Positions 1-8,651 are shown, counted from the stretch's first letter. The stretch: DNA of 64,000 nt from Granulosicoccus sp964449565 (GCA_964449565.1 CAYUZB010000010.1:1-64000); one strand, 5' to 3'. A program made the numbers and translations. The notes: a model not told the origin generated them from the sequence alone.

Positions 1-37
1 CAAGCGTACAAAAATGCCTGCTGAGTTGGGCTGCAAA

Positions 38-103
38 GTCGCTACGTAGTGACTCGGCGGAACTGGTTCACACAGTCTCTACGTAGCGACTCTACGTAGT
101 TAC
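38..103. promoter_or_regulatory. Three palindromic CTACGTAG sites, candidate operator
   Basis: The 8-base palindrome CTACGTAG occurs at 42-49, 79-86 and 92-99. The first two sit in a wider 16-bp inverted repeat of form GTC-N-CTACGTAG-N-GAC (38-53 and 75-90). The third (88-103) keeps the core but has imperfect arms and shares three bases with the second. The cluster lies immediately upstream of the VOC gene that starts at 120. Position and symmetry suggest binding of a dimeric regulator; no protein can be assigned. Confidence 0.5.
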
Positions 104-119
104 AAACAATTCAGCCACA

Positions 120-527
120 ATGAAACAATCAATAATCCAAATTGCCCTGCTAGTCCGAGACTACGACGAAGCGATTGACTTCTACACCGATAAACTTAAA
201 TTCGAACTTGTCGAAGACAGCTATCAAGCCGAACAAGACAAGCGATGGGTCGTCATCGCCCCGCCCGGCTCAACTGGCTCCAACTTACTGCTGGCACGCG
301 CATCAACAAGCGACCAGGAAACGTATATCGGCAATCAAGCCGGCGGGCGCGTGTTTCTTTTTCTGAGTACGGATGACTTCTGGCGTGACTACCATCGCAT
401 GAAGTCCGACGGGATCAATTTTATTCGCGCACCCAAAGAAGAAACGTACGGAACAGTGGCAGTTTTCGAAGATCTTTATGGCAATCGTTGGGATCTTATT
501 CAGTCATCTTCAACCGTTTACCAGTAA
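120..527 (+). CDS. VOC superfamily (glyoxalase/bleomycin-resistance-like) protein
   Basis: This is a 135-residue single-domain protein with the vicinal-oxygen-chelate pattern: an N-terminal strand followed by VRDYDEAIDFY, and a C-terminal FEDLYGNRWDLIQ. Such proteins form dimers with a metal centre that bind or transform small electrophilic or toxic compounds, but the substrate cannot be read from sequence. The position usually held by a metal-binding His in the first strand appears to be Gln7, and the usual Glu of the last strand is Asp, so metal binding may differ from glyoxalase I. It stands alone on the plus strand behind three palindromes and converges with the ArsR-type gene. The ATG at 120 is the first start in frame and gives a normal family length. 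Confidence 0.8.
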   Translation: MKQSIIQIALLVRDYDEAIDFYTDKLKFELVEDSYQAEQDKRWVVIAPPGSTGSNLLLARASTSDQETYIGNQAGGRVFLFLSTDDFWRDYHRMKSDGINFIRAPKEETYGTVAVFEDLYGNRWDLIQSSSTVYQ

Positions 528-579
528 GCACAAAAGAACCGTTAAGAAATGATCCGTCAAGGCGGTACGACAACACTCG

Positions 580-601
580 TTTGGTTAAATTTTGGTTAAA
601 T
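580..601. repeat. Tandem 11-bp direct repeat between convergent genes
   Basis: TTTGGTTAAAT occurs twice back to back (580-590 and 591-601) in the 103-bp spacer between the VOC gene and the convergent ArsR-type gene. I see no clear hairpin terminator in this spacer. Confidence 0.6.
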
Positions 602-630
602 TGCTGTGCCTCAGACTTGACCCTGCTAAA

Positions 631-1308
631 TCAACCACCAAACATAGTCTCAAATTCTCGCTGACCCTTCGCACTAAAAGTAACGACTCGCCCTTCACCA
701 CGACTCAACCAACGTAATGATTCAAACCGAGTGAGAAAAGCCCTGCCAAGACTGCCAGCAAGATGCGATCGTCGTTCACTCCAGTCAAGGCAGGCTCTGC
801 ACAGTGGCGACTTTGATTTTTTCAGCTGATCAAGATCAATTCCAAAGTCGTGTACAAATTTCTCGCCCTGCTTGCTTAGCTCTGGCGTGCCGTCACGTTC
901 CAGAAGATACTTCTTTGCCAGCAGGTAATCATAAAGCTGAACACTTTTGCCACCGGCCAGATGGTTATAACAGACTCTGGCTTTGCGTAAATTTGCATCA
1001 CGCGGGCCGGTCATCAAAACATGTGGGCTGACTTGAGCTGTTAACCCCATCATGGATTCAAGCAAGTGCGCTACTTCCTCATTGGCGATCGCAAAGTACT
1101 TGTGTCTTCCTTGCTTACGCAGTGTAAGCAGCCCGCCGGATTCCAATTTTGCCAAATGTGTTGTTGCTGTTTGCGCTGTCACTCCCGCATCGCGTGCGAG
1201 TTCCGATGCCGTCAATGCCTTGCCATGCATCAGTGTCGAGAGCATTCGCGCGCGGGTATTATCGCCGAGTAGTGTTCCTATCCGCGCAATGTTGGGTGAA
1301 TATTCCAT
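631..1308 (-). CDS. ArsR-type winged-helix transcriptional regulator
   Basis: The protein has about 225 residues if it starts at the ATG at 1308 (MEYSPNIARIG); an upstream ATG at 1371 would add 21 residues that do not resemble the family. The N-terminal ~90 residues form an ArsR/SmtB-type winged helix, with GDNTRARMLSTLMHGKALTASELARDAG leading into a recognition helix (TAQTATTHLAKL) and a wing (RKQGRHKYFAI). The long C-terminal domain carries CRACLDWSERRSHLAG, typical of a two-domain ArsR subgroup rather than of short metal sensors; no classical metal-binding CxC is evident in the DNA-binding part. It is divergent from the NIPSNAP/ABM pair across 85 bp, so it is a likely local repressor of that pair. 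The inducer is unknown. Confidence 0.8.
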   Translation of the reverse strand: MEYSPNIARIGTLLGDNTRARMLSTLMHGKALTASELARDAGVTAQTATTHLAKLESGGLLTLRKQGRHKYFAIANEEVAHLLESMMGLTAQVSPHVLMTGPRDANLRKARVCYNHLAGGKSVQLYDYLLAKKYLLERDGTPELSKQGEKFVHDFGIDLDQLKKSKSPLCRACLDWSERRSHLAGSLGRAFLTRFESLRWLSRGEGRVVTFSAKGQREFETMFGG

Positions 1309-1393
1309 AGTTCGTTCCACACCGAAGCATTCAGGAAGTTCAGTTTTGCATAATCTCATCGTCAAATACAATCACCGCTACCGTGGAAACTTC

Positions 1394-1717
1394 ATGCTGA
1401 CCTGCATCATTCGCTACCACATTAATCCAACAAAGAAATCTCAATTCAATCAATATGCACGTACCTGGGGGCAAGCCATTCCTCGTTGCGGGGCTAATCT
1501 CATTGGTTACTACTCGCCACATGAGGGCTCAAGTACACTTGCCTACGGCATCTATGAAATAGCGGACCTTGCAGAGTACGAACAATATCGAACAAGGCTG
1601 GCAAACGATCCGCAAGGGCGTGAAAACTACGAGTTCGCCCAACAGGAAAAATTTTTACTACGCGAGGATCGCACTTTTCTAAAATTGGTATCAACCCCAC
1701 ACGGACCACGATCATGA
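1394..1717 (+). CDS. NIPSNAP family protein
   Basis: This 107-residue protein opens MLTCIIRYHINPTKKSQFNQYARTW and has the alpha/beta ferredoxin-like pattern of NIPSNAP / dimeric alpha-beta barrel proteins, including the ENYEFAQQEKFLLRED stretch near the end. The open frame extends upstream to 1052, but that part is antisense to the ArsR-type gene and not family-like, so the ATG at 1394 is preferred. The biochemical role of bacterial NIPSNAP proteins is not established. The gene overlaps the following ABM gene by four bases (ATGA), so the two are translationally coupled. It is divergent from the ArsR-type regulator, which probably controls both. Confidence 0.75.
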   Translation: MLTCIIRYHINPTKKSQFNQYARTWGQAIPRCGANLIGYYSPHEGSSTLAYGIYEIADLAEYEQYRTRLANDPQGRENYEFAQQEKFLLREDRTFLKLVSTPHGPRS

Positions 1718-2061
1718 TCGCTGTCATTTTTGAAGTAAGCCCGAAAGCAGACCGCTATGATGACTACTTGTCGATAGCCGAAGAATTACGCCCTCTGCTG
1801 GAGCAGATAGAGGGGTTCATATCCGTGGAACGGTTTCAGAGTCTTATTAATCCTGATCGCATTCTGTCATTGTCATTCTTTGAAAATGAAGACGCTATCC
1901 GGCAATGGCGAACACTTTCTGAGCACCGGACTGCGCAGCAGGCCGGCCGTAGTGAAATATTTTCAAATTACCGATTGCGCGTTGCGACCGTCATCCGCGA
2001 CTATGGCCTTGAAGAAAGAGACAATGCACCAGATGACAGCCGCGCCGCTCTGAAAAATTAA
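1714..2061 (+). CDS. ABM-domain (antibiotic biosynthesis monooxygenase-like) protein
   Basis: This 115-residue protein shows the ABM dimeric alpha-beta barrel signature: MIAVIFEVSPKADRYDDYL, then EGFISVERFQSL, then LSLSFFENEDAIRQWR and HRTAQQAGR. ABM proteins include cofactor-free monooxygenases and heme-degrading enzymes, but many are uncharacterised and the substrate is not evident here. It overlaps the NIPSNAP gene by ATGA. The pair of related ferredoxin-fold proteins next to an ArsR-type regulator suggests a small inducible detoxification unit. This functional reading is inference. Confidence 0.78.
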   Translation: MIAVIFEVSPKADRYDDYLSIAEELRPLLEQIEGFISVERFQSLINPDRILSLSFFENEDAIRQWRTLSEHRTAQQAGRSEIFSNYRLRVATVIRDYGLEERDNAPDDSRAALKN

Positions 2062-2110
2062 ATCGTATCCAGCTCGGGACACTTGCTCGCTTATCCTGTT
2101 TTATGCCTCA

Positions 2111-2194
2111 CGCGCACTTACTAGCGAGCACTTACTAGCGAGCACTTACTAACGAGCACTTACTAACGAGCACTTACTAATGAGCACTTGCTAC
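2111..2194. repeat. 14-bp tandem repeat, six copies
   Basis: Six contiguous units of consensus CGAGCACTTACTAA run at 2111-2124, 2125-2138, 2139-2152, 2153-2166, 2167-2180 and 2181-2194. The third to fifth are identical and the outer ones carry one to four changes. The array fills most of the spacer between the convergent ABM and threonine dehydratase genes. The units are contiguous, so it is not a CRISPR array. It could act on transcript ends or be a neutral slipped-strand minisatellite. Confidence 0.9.
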
Positions 2195-2245
2195 AGAGCA
2201 TAAAAAAATGCGCTCGCCAACTAGCACTAGCAATTACATATCGGC

Positions 2246-3229
2246 CTAAGCAAAGTGCTCAAGCGCTTTCATCAACATAGCGGGATCAGCATTACCACCA
2301 GACACCACACAACAAACCGCATCGCCATCCAGATCATGACCTGCCAATGCAGCAGCAAGGGCCACGGCACCGCCAGGTTCTACCACGAGCTTCAAACGCA
2401 GCATCGCTTGCACCATTGCCTTAAGCGCATCTTCATCACTGACACTCAAGCCTGGACCTGAGAGTGAATCGAGTATGGGAAAACTCAGCTCGCCAGGCAT
2501 TGGCGTCACGATGGCATCGCATATTGAAGTGCTTTGCGTTTCGTTGGCAATACGATGGCCTGCAATCAATGAACGACAAACATCGTCGGAGCTTACCGGT
2601 TCAACGGGCCGAACCCGCATCTCGGGAGCTTTTGCTTGCAAGGTAAGTGCTATACCTGAAGACAATCCTCCGCCGCCACAACACACGAGTACATCGCCTG
2701 AATCGACACCCGCTTTGGCCGCCTGCTCGACAATTTCCAGACCGCAGCTGCCCTGACCCGCCATGACATAGGGATCATCATAGGGCCGCACCAGATGCAA
2801 GCCGCGTTGTTCGGCAAGCGAGTCACCGATCGACTCGCGAGACTCGCCACCGGGTCTGTCATAGAGAATCACTTCAGCGCCCAAGGCGCGTGTGTTGGCA
2901 AGTTTCAGTTCCGGTGCATCATTGGGCATGATAATGACCGCAGCCACGCCATGCAGGGCTGCTGCCTGCGCAATACCTTGAGCGTGATTACCGGACGAAT
3001 ACGCAATTACCCCGCACCCTGGTTCTCGTTCCTGAAGAGCAGTCACTGCATTCCACGCACCGCGAAACTTGAACGAGCCGGTTCGCTGCAAGACTTCCGC
3101 CTTGACCAACACGCGTCGTCCGGCAATCTCGTTAAGGTAGGGACTTTCCAGTAGCGGTGTAACAACAGCCACATCCTTGAGGCGAGAAGCTGCCGCTTCG
3201 ATATCGTCGATGCTTATCGCGAATGACAT
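2246..3229 (-). CDS. PLP-dependent threonine/serine dehydratase
   Basis: A 327-residue fold-type II PLP enzyme. The Schiff-base lysine is Lys54 in GSFKFRGAW, and the phosphate-binding glycine loop CCGGGGLSSG is at about 183-192. SSGNHAQG, the substrate-binding Ser/Asn loop, is also present. It would deaminate L-threonine (and serine) to 2-oxobutyrate (or pyruvate) plus ammonia. There is no C-terminal ACT-type regulatory domain, so it is the short catabolic or serine-racemase-like form rather than the feedback-inhibited biosynthetic IlvA. Serine racemase or threo-hydroxyaspartate dehydratase activity is possible in this subfamily. It stands alone between the tandem repeat and the end of the isc operon. 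Confidence 0.85.
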   Translation of the reverse strand: MSFAISIDDIEAAASRLKDVAVVTPLLESPYLNEIAGRRVLVKAEVLQRTGSFKFRGAWNAVTALQEREPGCGVIAYSSGNHAQGIAQAAALHGVAAVIIMPNDAPELKLANTRALGAEVILYDRPGGESRESIGDSLAEQRGLHLVRPYDDPYVMAGQGSCGLEIVEQAAKAGVDSGDVLVCCGGGGLSSGIALTLQAKAPEMRVRPVEPVSSDDVCRSLIAGHRIANETQSTSICDAIVTPMPGELSFPILDSLSGPGLSVSDEDALKAMVQAMLRLKLVVEPGGAVALAAALAGHDLDGDAVCCVVSGGNADPAMLMKALEHFA

Positions 3230-3321
3230 GGGTAATTCAACTCACGTTTGGCATCATGAAGTTCTCTTCAAAAAGCCATCGTCACATGAACGGCTGAACA
3301 ACTGACTATATAACCAACAAT

Positions 3322-3522
3322 TCAATCGACTTCATCAATCCAGGTCATCTGGATACCTTCAAGAATGCCTTCGCTGGACTTTTCTGGGTCATCATCGAAG
3401 TCTTCCAGCGCACAGATCCAGGCATGCATATCGGTAAAGCGCACGTACTGAGGATCCACGTCCGGGTGGGCTTCAGCCAGCTCAATGGCGATCTCTCGAA
3501 TATCAGTCCATTTCAGTTGCAT
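3322..3522 (-). CDS. iscX: IscX, Fe-S assembly accessory protein
   Basis: Starting at the ATG at 3522 the protein is 66 residues, the length of E. coli IscX, and shows LKWTDIREI, VRFTDMHAWICALEDFDDDP and a WIDEVD ending, all typical of the family. An in-frame upstream ATG at 3579 would add 19 threonine/alanine-rich residues without family support. IscX is a small acidic protein that binds IscS and iron and modulates the rate of cluster assembly. It is the last gene of the isc operon, directly downstream of fdx, the usual position. Confidence 0.93.
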   Translation of the reverse strand: MQLKWTDIREIAIELAEAHPDVDPQYVRFTDMHAWICALEDFDDDPEKSSEGILEGIQMTWIDEVD

Positions 3523-3584
3523 CAGTTCTTCTCCAATCTCCGATAACGCAGCCGTAGTCGTAGTCATAGCCGCAGTCAAGGGTC

Positions 3585-3923
3585 TTAGTGGTTTTCAGAC
3601 ACCATATTGATGGTGTATTTGGGAATCTCGATAATCAGATCCTTGTCTGCCACAATAGCCTGGCAGCTCAATCGGGAATCCGGGTCCAGCCCCCAGGCCT
3701 TGTCGAGGTAATCTTCTTCAAGTTCATCAGCCTCGTCGATGCTCTCCCCGCCCTCACGCACATGCACATGGCAGGTAGTACAGGCACAGGATTTTTCGCA
3801 AGCGTGCTCAATGTCAACGCCATTGCGAAGCATCGCATCACACACGGAGATACCGGGATCGACCGTGAAGCTTGCACCCTCAGGGCAAATTTCATGATGG
3901 GGTTTAATGGTTATATTTGGCAT
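3585..3923 (-). CDS. fdx: Isc-type [2Fe-2S] ferredoxin
   Basis: A 112-residue adrenodoxin-type ferredoxin. The cluster ligands are Cys42, Cys48, Cys51 and Cys87, at the same positions as in E. coli Fdx, with the extra non-ligand Cys46 also present (ACEKSCACTTC). It supplies electrons for cluster assembly on IscU and interacts with IscS. It lies between hscA and iscX in the isc operon. The MVSENH C-terminus and overall length fit the family. Confidence 0.95.
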   Translation of the reverse strand: MPNITIKPHHEICPEGASFTVDPGISVCDAMLRNGVDIEHACEKSCACTTCHVHVREGGESIDEADELEEDYLDKAWGLDPDSRLSCQAIVADKDLIIEIPKYTINMVSENH

Positions 3924-3941
3924 CTGCCATCAGCTCCTGAG

Positions 3942-5810
3942 TCAATCAAATTCGCCGACGCTTTGGCCTGCCATCATCTTTCTGACACTGGCATTCATGC
4001 GTCGCTCGACAAAGTTCGTGCTACCGGCTTCGAGTGCGTGCACGGCGTTTTGTATTTCGTTTCGATCACCACTGTCAATGCGTTCGCGGAGACCGACGAC
4101 CAGTTTATCAATTGCTGCACGCTCTTCGGTGTTCAGATGTTCATCACCATCGGCGTCAAGCGCGCTGTGAACGGCTTCAAGCACTCGCTGCGCTTCGACT
4201 TTCTGTTCGGCCAAGGCACGTGCCTGCATATCTTCGGACGCGTGTTCCATGGAAGCTCGCAACATGTCCTCGATTTCGCCATCTGTCAGTCCATAGGAAG
4301 GCTTGACATCGATGCTTGCCACCACACCACTTTCTTTTTCCAGAGCGCTGACGGTCAACAGGCCATCGGCATCTACCTGAAACAGCACTTGAATGCGTGC
4401 AGCGCCCGCAACACGTGCAGGAAAACCAGTTAGTTCAAAACGTGCCAGTGAACGACAATCAGACACCATTTCGCGTTCGCCCTGCAGTACATGCAAAGCC
4501 ATGGCACTCTGACCATCCTTGTAAGTAGTAAATTCCTGACCGCGTGCAATCGGGATCGTCGTGTTGCGGGGGATAACTTTCTCAACCAGACCGCCCATGG
4601 TTTCAAGTCCAAGCGACAAGGGCGTTACATCCAGAAGCAACAGGTCGTTGTCTGGTTTGTTGCCGGCGAGCACATCGGCCTGAATGGCAGCACCGATAGC
4701 CACGACTTCATCAGGGTCAATATCAGTCAACACATCCTGGCGAAAGAATTCACTGACCTTTTCCCGCACTAATGGCACGCGCGTTGAACCGCCAACCATG
4801 ACCACGGCATTGATATCATCACGATTGATTTGTGCATCACGAATAACTTGTCGGCAAGGCGCAAGCGTTCGTTGTACCAGCGGTTCGATCAGTGAATTAA
4901 AAGCCTCAAGACTCAGCGTCCCCTGCCACTGATGACCCTCTGATGCGAATTCAATTGATGTTTGCGCCGAGTTAGACAAGGCCTCCTTGGCGGCTCGAGC
5001 CAGCGCCTTTACATCACTATGACCTTGCTCGGTTGCAAGCGCATCAATGCCCGCCTGCTGAAGAATCCATGCAGCAACAGTATTATCGATATCGTCGCCG
5101 CCAAGCGCTGTGTCGCCGGCCGTTGCCAATACTTCAAAGACGCCGCGCTGCATCTTCAACAATGATATGTCGAAGGTGCCACCACCGAGATCAAAAATCG
5201 CAACGGTCCCTTCATCCTTGGTATCAAGGCCATAAGCGACAGCAGCAGCGGTGGGTTCATTCAAAAGGCGTAAAACCTGCAAACCGCTCAAGGCAGCTGC
5301 ATCTTTTGTTGCCTGACGTTGGGCATCATCAAAATATGCCGGCACAGTAATCACCGCACCCACCAATTCACCACCGAGTGTTTCTTCTGCGCGAACCTTG
5401 AGCTTGTAAAGTATCTCTGCCGAGACCTCTATTGCGCTCTTGGGTCCGGCCGCTGTTTTAAACAAGGGAATGGAAGCAGAATCAGCATCGAATTGATAGT
5501 GCTCACTCAACCAGCTTCCCGCGAGGTCATCCGCACCCTTGCCCATCAATCGCTTCGCTGAGCGAATCGTGCTCAAGGCATCTCCGACGATAGCTTCTGC
5601 ATCATTACCCACTGTCACCGTCTTATCATCGGCATAATGCACGACCGACGGTAATGCTCGACGTCCGGCGGCATCCGGCAACACGCTCGATGCACCACTA
5701 CGCACTGCCGCGACCAACGAATTGGTAGTCCCGAGATCGATACCAACGGCCAAGCGATGCTGATGAGGCGCTTGCGACTCACCGGGTTCGGCAATTTGTA
5801 ACAGTGCCAC
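3942..5810 (-). CDS. hscA: HscA, Hsp70-type chaperone for IscU
   Basis: A 622-residue DnaK-family ATPase. The nucleotide-binding domain opens VGIDLGTTNSLVAAVR and contains VPAYFDDAQRQATKDAA, LNEPTAAAVAYGL, IFDLGGGTFDISLL and VGGSTRVPLVR. The substrate-binding domain follows from about residue 390 (LLLDVTPLSLGLETMGG). The length matches HscA (about 616) and is shorter than DnaK. HscA binds the LPPVK motif of IscU and, with HscB, promotes cluster transfer. It is two bases downstream of hscB and followed by fdx, so it is clearly part of the isc transcript. Confidence 0.96.
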   Translation of the reverse strand: MALLQIAEPGESQAPHQHRLAVGIDLGTTNSLVAAVRSGASSVLPDAAGRRALPSVVHYADDKTVTVGNDAEAIVGDALSTIRSAKRLMGKGADDLAGSWLSEHYQFDADSASIPLFKTAAGPKSAIEVSAEILYKLKVRAEETLGGELVGAVITVPAYFDDAQRQATKDAAALSGLQVLRLLNEPTAAAVAYGLDTKDEGTVAIFDLGGGTFDISLLKMQRGVFEVLATAGDTALGGDDIDNTVAAWILQQAGIDALATEQGHSDVKALARAAKEALSNSAQTSIEFASEGHQWQGTLSLEAFNSLIEPLVQRTLAPCRQVIRDAQINRDDINAVVMVGGSTRVPLVREKVSEFFRQDVLTDIDPDEVVAIGAAIQADVLAGNKPDNDLLLLDVTPLSLGLETMGGLVEKVIPRNTTIPIARGQEFTTYKDGQSAMALHVLQGEREMVSDCRSLARFELTGFPARVAGAARIQVLFQVDADGLLTVSALEKESGVVASIDVKPSYGLTDGEIEDMLRASMEHASEDMQARALAEQKVEAQRVLEAVHSALDADGDEHLNTEERAAIDKLVVGLRERIDSGDRNEIQNAVHALEAGSTNFVERRMNASVRKMMAGQSVGEFD

Positions 5811-5812
5811 GC

Positions 5813-6361
5813 TTATAACCTCTCACCGTATATATCAAGACGCTCCTCGGCATCTCGCACTTCTCTTTGCAGTTTGTCGAGAAACTGCCACTGACGAACT
5901 ACCGTTCTGCCAGCTTGCCAGTCGGCGGATGCCGCGGCACCTGCAAATGCGGCAGCCTGTTGCTCACAGCCAACTTTGAGCTGACCTGCAAGTCGCTCAA
6001 GCGCGACAAAGGGTTCATCGGTTTCTACTGCAGCCTCCAAAGCCTCACGCATCTCCATTTGTTCCATTAAAAAACTCGGTGACATCTGTGTATCCGTTTC
6101 TTCATCGACCGAGATGCCATTAAGCGACAGCATATAGGCTGCTCTGGCGATAGGTTTGCTCAAGGTTTGATACGCCTCATTAACAAAACTGGCAGCCTGC
6201 ACCGACCAGCGCTTTTCTGTATCGGTAGCACCCGCGAAACGATCAGGATGTAAGGCTTTTTGCAACGCACGAAATCGTGACGTCAAGTGATCGTTGTCCA
6301 GCTCGAACTGCACAGGCATTTCGAAGAGTTCATAGTAATTGCGGGTTAAATCGACCTGCAT
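5813..6361 (-). CDS. hscB: HscB, J-domain co-chaperone of HscA
   Basis: Using the ATG at 6361 the protein has 182 residues, near the family length of about 171. The J domain begins NYYELFEMPVQFELD, with the HPD tripeptide in ALHPDRFAGATDTEKR and the helix FVNEAYQTLSKPIARAAYML. The C-terminal half is the three-helix bundle that contacts IscU. A longer frame to 6511 would overlap the end of iscA and has no family similarity, so it is rejected. HscB delivers IscU to HscA and stimulates its ATPase. Confidence 0.93.
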   Translation of the reverse strand: MQVDLTRNYYELFEMPVQFELDNDHLTSRFRALQKALHPDRFAGATDTEKRWSVQAASFVNEAYQTLSKPIARAAYMLSLNGISVDEETDTQMSPSFLMEQMEMREALEAAVETDEPFVALERLAGQLKVGCEQQAAAFAGAAASADWQAGRTVVRQWQFLDKLQREVRDAEERLDIYGERL

Positions 6362-6480
6362 GGTCGTCAAGTCTCGGTCGTGACGCGTTGCCGGGCTTGG
6401 AGACCAGGCCACTGAGTTGGGTTGGAGATTGGCATGAACGGCAGTTGTTGAATCAATCTTACCATTGCATCCAGACAAGT

Positions 6481-6804
6481 CTAGATAGTGAAGGACTCTC
6501 CACAGCCACATTCATCCTTGACGTTCGGGTTCTTGAAGCGGAACCCTTCGTTCAGCCCTTCCTTGGCAAAATCGAGCTCGGTACCTTCAAGATAGACAAG
6601 GCTCTTCTTGTCGATAACGACTTTCACATCATTGTCTTCAAAGACTTCATCGTTAGCAGCGATCTCATCGGCAAACTCAAGGACGTAAGCGAGCCCCGAA
6701 CAACCGGTTGTGCGCACAGCGAGACGCAGGCCAATGCCCTTGCCTCGTTTATCAAGATAGCCTTTGACGTGCTCTGCCGCACGATCTGTCAGCGTAATAC
6801 CCAT
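6481..6804 (-). CDS. iscA: IscA, A-type Fe-S carrier
   Basis: A 107-residue A-type carrier with the three conserved cysteines at positions 35 (TTGCSG), 99 and 101 (ECGCGESF), exactly as in E. coli IscA. It receives clusters from the IscU scaffold and passes them to target apoproteins. It sits between iscU and hscB as in the standard isc operon. The ATG at 6804 gives the canonical length. Confidence 0.95.
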   Translation of the reverse strand: MGITLTDRAAEHVKGYLDKRGKGIGLRLAVRTTGCSGLAYVLEFADEIAANDEVFEDNDVKVVIDKKSLVYLEGTELDFAKEGLNEGFRFKNPNVKDECGCGESFTI

Positions 6805-6901
6805 GTACCTTGCCCGATGTCTTTGGCCAGCCCAAAAAGACTGGCCAGATTTCTTCGTTTCCGTTTAGCGTGTGCCAAAAAACGTTTCTATGGAACCGTT
6901 T

Positions 6902-7318
6902 TTAACTGGCAACCGCTTCAGAAGCTTCCGCGGTAGTTTCTCCACGCTTCGCCTTGATATCAGCGATAGCTGCAGCGATGGCATCTTCAGCCAATACGGA
7001 GCAGTGGATCTTTACCGGTGGTAACGCCAGCTCATCAGCGATGTGCTTGTTCTTGATTTCACCGACTTCTTCAAGCGTCTTGCCTTTGACCATTTCAGTC
7101 ACCAGCGAAGACGATGCGATGGCTGAACCACAACCATAGGTTTTGAATTTGGCATCTTCGATGATGCCGTCGTCGCTGACCTTGATCTGCAGACGCATGA
7201 CGTCACCACAAGCAGGCGCACCGACCATGCCGGTTCCTACGTTGGGATCATCCTTGTCTAGGACGCCAACGTTACGTGGATTTTCGTAGTGATCCAGTAC
7301 TTTGTCGCTATATGCCAT
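6902..7318 (-). CDS. iscU: IscU, Fe-S cluster assembly scaffold
   Basis: A 138-residue scaffold protein whose three ligand cysteines are Cys37 (GAPACGDV), Cys63 (YGCGSAIASS) and Cys106 (VKIHCSVLA). The HscA recognition motif LPPVK is at 99-103. It is about ten residues longer than E. coli IscU because of a C-terminal extension ending TTAEASEAVAS, which is Ala/Ser/Thr-rich and probably disordered. It accepts sulfur from IscS and builds [2Fe-2S] clusters. It lies between iscS and iscA. Confidence 0.96.
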   Translation of the reverse strand: MAYSDKVLDHYENPRNVGVLDKDDPNVGTGMVGAPACGDVMRLQIKVSDDGIIEDAKFKTYGCGSAIASSSLVTEMVKGKTLEEVGEIKNKHIADELALPPVKIHCSVLAEDAIAAAIADIKAKRGETTAEASEAVAS

Positions 7319-7383
7319 GTTCTTTCTCCTGAACTGATTGGGTGCAGAGCCTTTCGGGCGCTACGTAAATTATAAAAAGTAAA

Positions 7384-8607
7384 TTAGTGATGGGCCCATT
7401 CGACCGTGTCGAGATCGATTCCTTCCTTGTGCATGTCCCACAACGGCGACAGCTCACGTAGCTTCTCAACAGCACCACGCGTTTGCTTGATCGTGAAGTC
7501 CACTTCTTCCTCGGTCGTAAAACGGCCGATGGTAAAACGGATGGAACTGTGAGCGAGCTCATCGTTGCGGCCAATGGCTCGCAACACATAAGAAGGCTCC
7601 AGACTTGCACTGGTACAGGCCGAGCCACTTGATACGGCAATGTCCTTCATTGACATGATCAGGCTCTCACCCTCGACAAAATTGAAACTGACATTGAGAT
7701 TGCCCGGGATACGCTGTTCAAGATCACCATTGATATAGATCTCTTCCATATCTTTCAGACCATCCCACAAGCGATCACGCAACAGGCGCAGACGCTCGTT
7801 TTCAGCGGCCATCTCTTCGTGGGCGAGCCGGAAAGATTCGCCCATACCAACAATCTGGTGAGTCGCCAGTGTGCCGGAACGCATACCACGCTCATGACCA
7901 CCACCGTGGATCTGCGCTTCGATACGGCAGCGCGGCTTGCGGCGCACATACAAGGCACCGATGCCTTTGGGTCCATAAACCTTGTGGGCGCACAGCGATA
8001 GCAGATCAACATTCATTTCATTGACATCGATCTTCACCTTGCCCGGGCTCTGCGCCGCATCAACATGAAAGACAATGCCTTTCTCACGTGTGATGGCGCC
8101 GATAGCCGCGATATCCTGGATAACACCAATTTCGTTGTTGACGTGCATGATTGACACAACTGTGGTGTCATCACGCAAGGCTGCTTTGAAAGCGTCCATA
8201 TCAAGCAGGCCATTGTCCAGCGGATCAAGGTACGTCACCTCAAAACCTTCTCGCTCCAACTGACGGCAAGTGTCTAGAACCGCCTTGTGTTCTGTCTTCA
8301 ATGTGACAATATGCTTGCCCTTTTTCACGTTGAAACGAGCCGCACCTTTGATCGCCAGGTTGTCAGATTCGGTGGCACCAGAAGTCCATACGATTTCCTT
8401 GGAGTTGGCGCCGAGGAGATTGGCCACATTGTCACGCGCTTGTTCAACCAGTTCATCGGCTTGCCAACCAAACGGATGGGAACGTGATGCAGGGTTACCA
8501 AAATGCCCTTGCTTGGTCAGACACTCTGCCATCTTCGCAGCAACTCGCTCATCCACGGGTGTGGTAGCGGAGTAATCCATGTAAATTGGAACGTTTAGGG
8601 AACTCAC
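7384..8607 (-). CDS. iscS: IscS, cysteine desulfurase
   Basis: A 407-residue fold-type I PLP aminotransferase-like enzyme. The PLP lysine is Lys209 (AHKVYGPKGIGA) and the persulfide-forming Cys331 lies in the flexible loop SSGSACTSASLEPSYVL characteristic of group I desulfurases. HVDAAQSPGK carries the PLP-binding Asp. It mobilises sulfur from cysteine for Fe-S clusters, tRNA thiolation and other cofactors. It follows iscR and precedes iscU. cysE just upstream of iscR supplies the cysteine pathway, a common arrangement outside enterobacteria. Confidence 0.97.
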   Translation of the reverse strand: MSSLNVPIYMDYSATTPVDERVAAKMAECLTKQGHFGNPASRSHPFGWQADELVEQARDNVANLLGANSKEIVWTSGATESDNLAIKGAARFNVKKGKHIVTLKTEHKAVLDTCRQLEREGFEVTYLDPLDNGLLDMDAFKAALRDDTTVVSIMHVNNEIGVIQDIAAIGAITREKGIVFHVDAAQSPGKVKIDVNEMNVDLLSLCAHKVYGPKGIGALYVRRKPRCRIEAQIHGGGHERGMRSGTLATHQIVGMGESFRLAHEEMAAENERLRLLRDRLWDGLKDMEEIYINGDLEQRIPGNLNVSFNFVEGESLIMSMKDIAVSSGSACTSASLEPSYVLRAIGRNDELAHSSIRFTIGRFTTEEEVDFTIKQTRGAVEKLRELSPLWDMHKEGIDLDTVEWAHH

Positions 8608-8651
8608 TATAGTCTGCCTCGAAACCTTTGATTGATACTCGTATACATACG

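Noticed and set aside
2111..2194. Possible CRISPR array
   Set aside because: The 14-bp units are contiguous with no spacers and there are no cas genes nearby.
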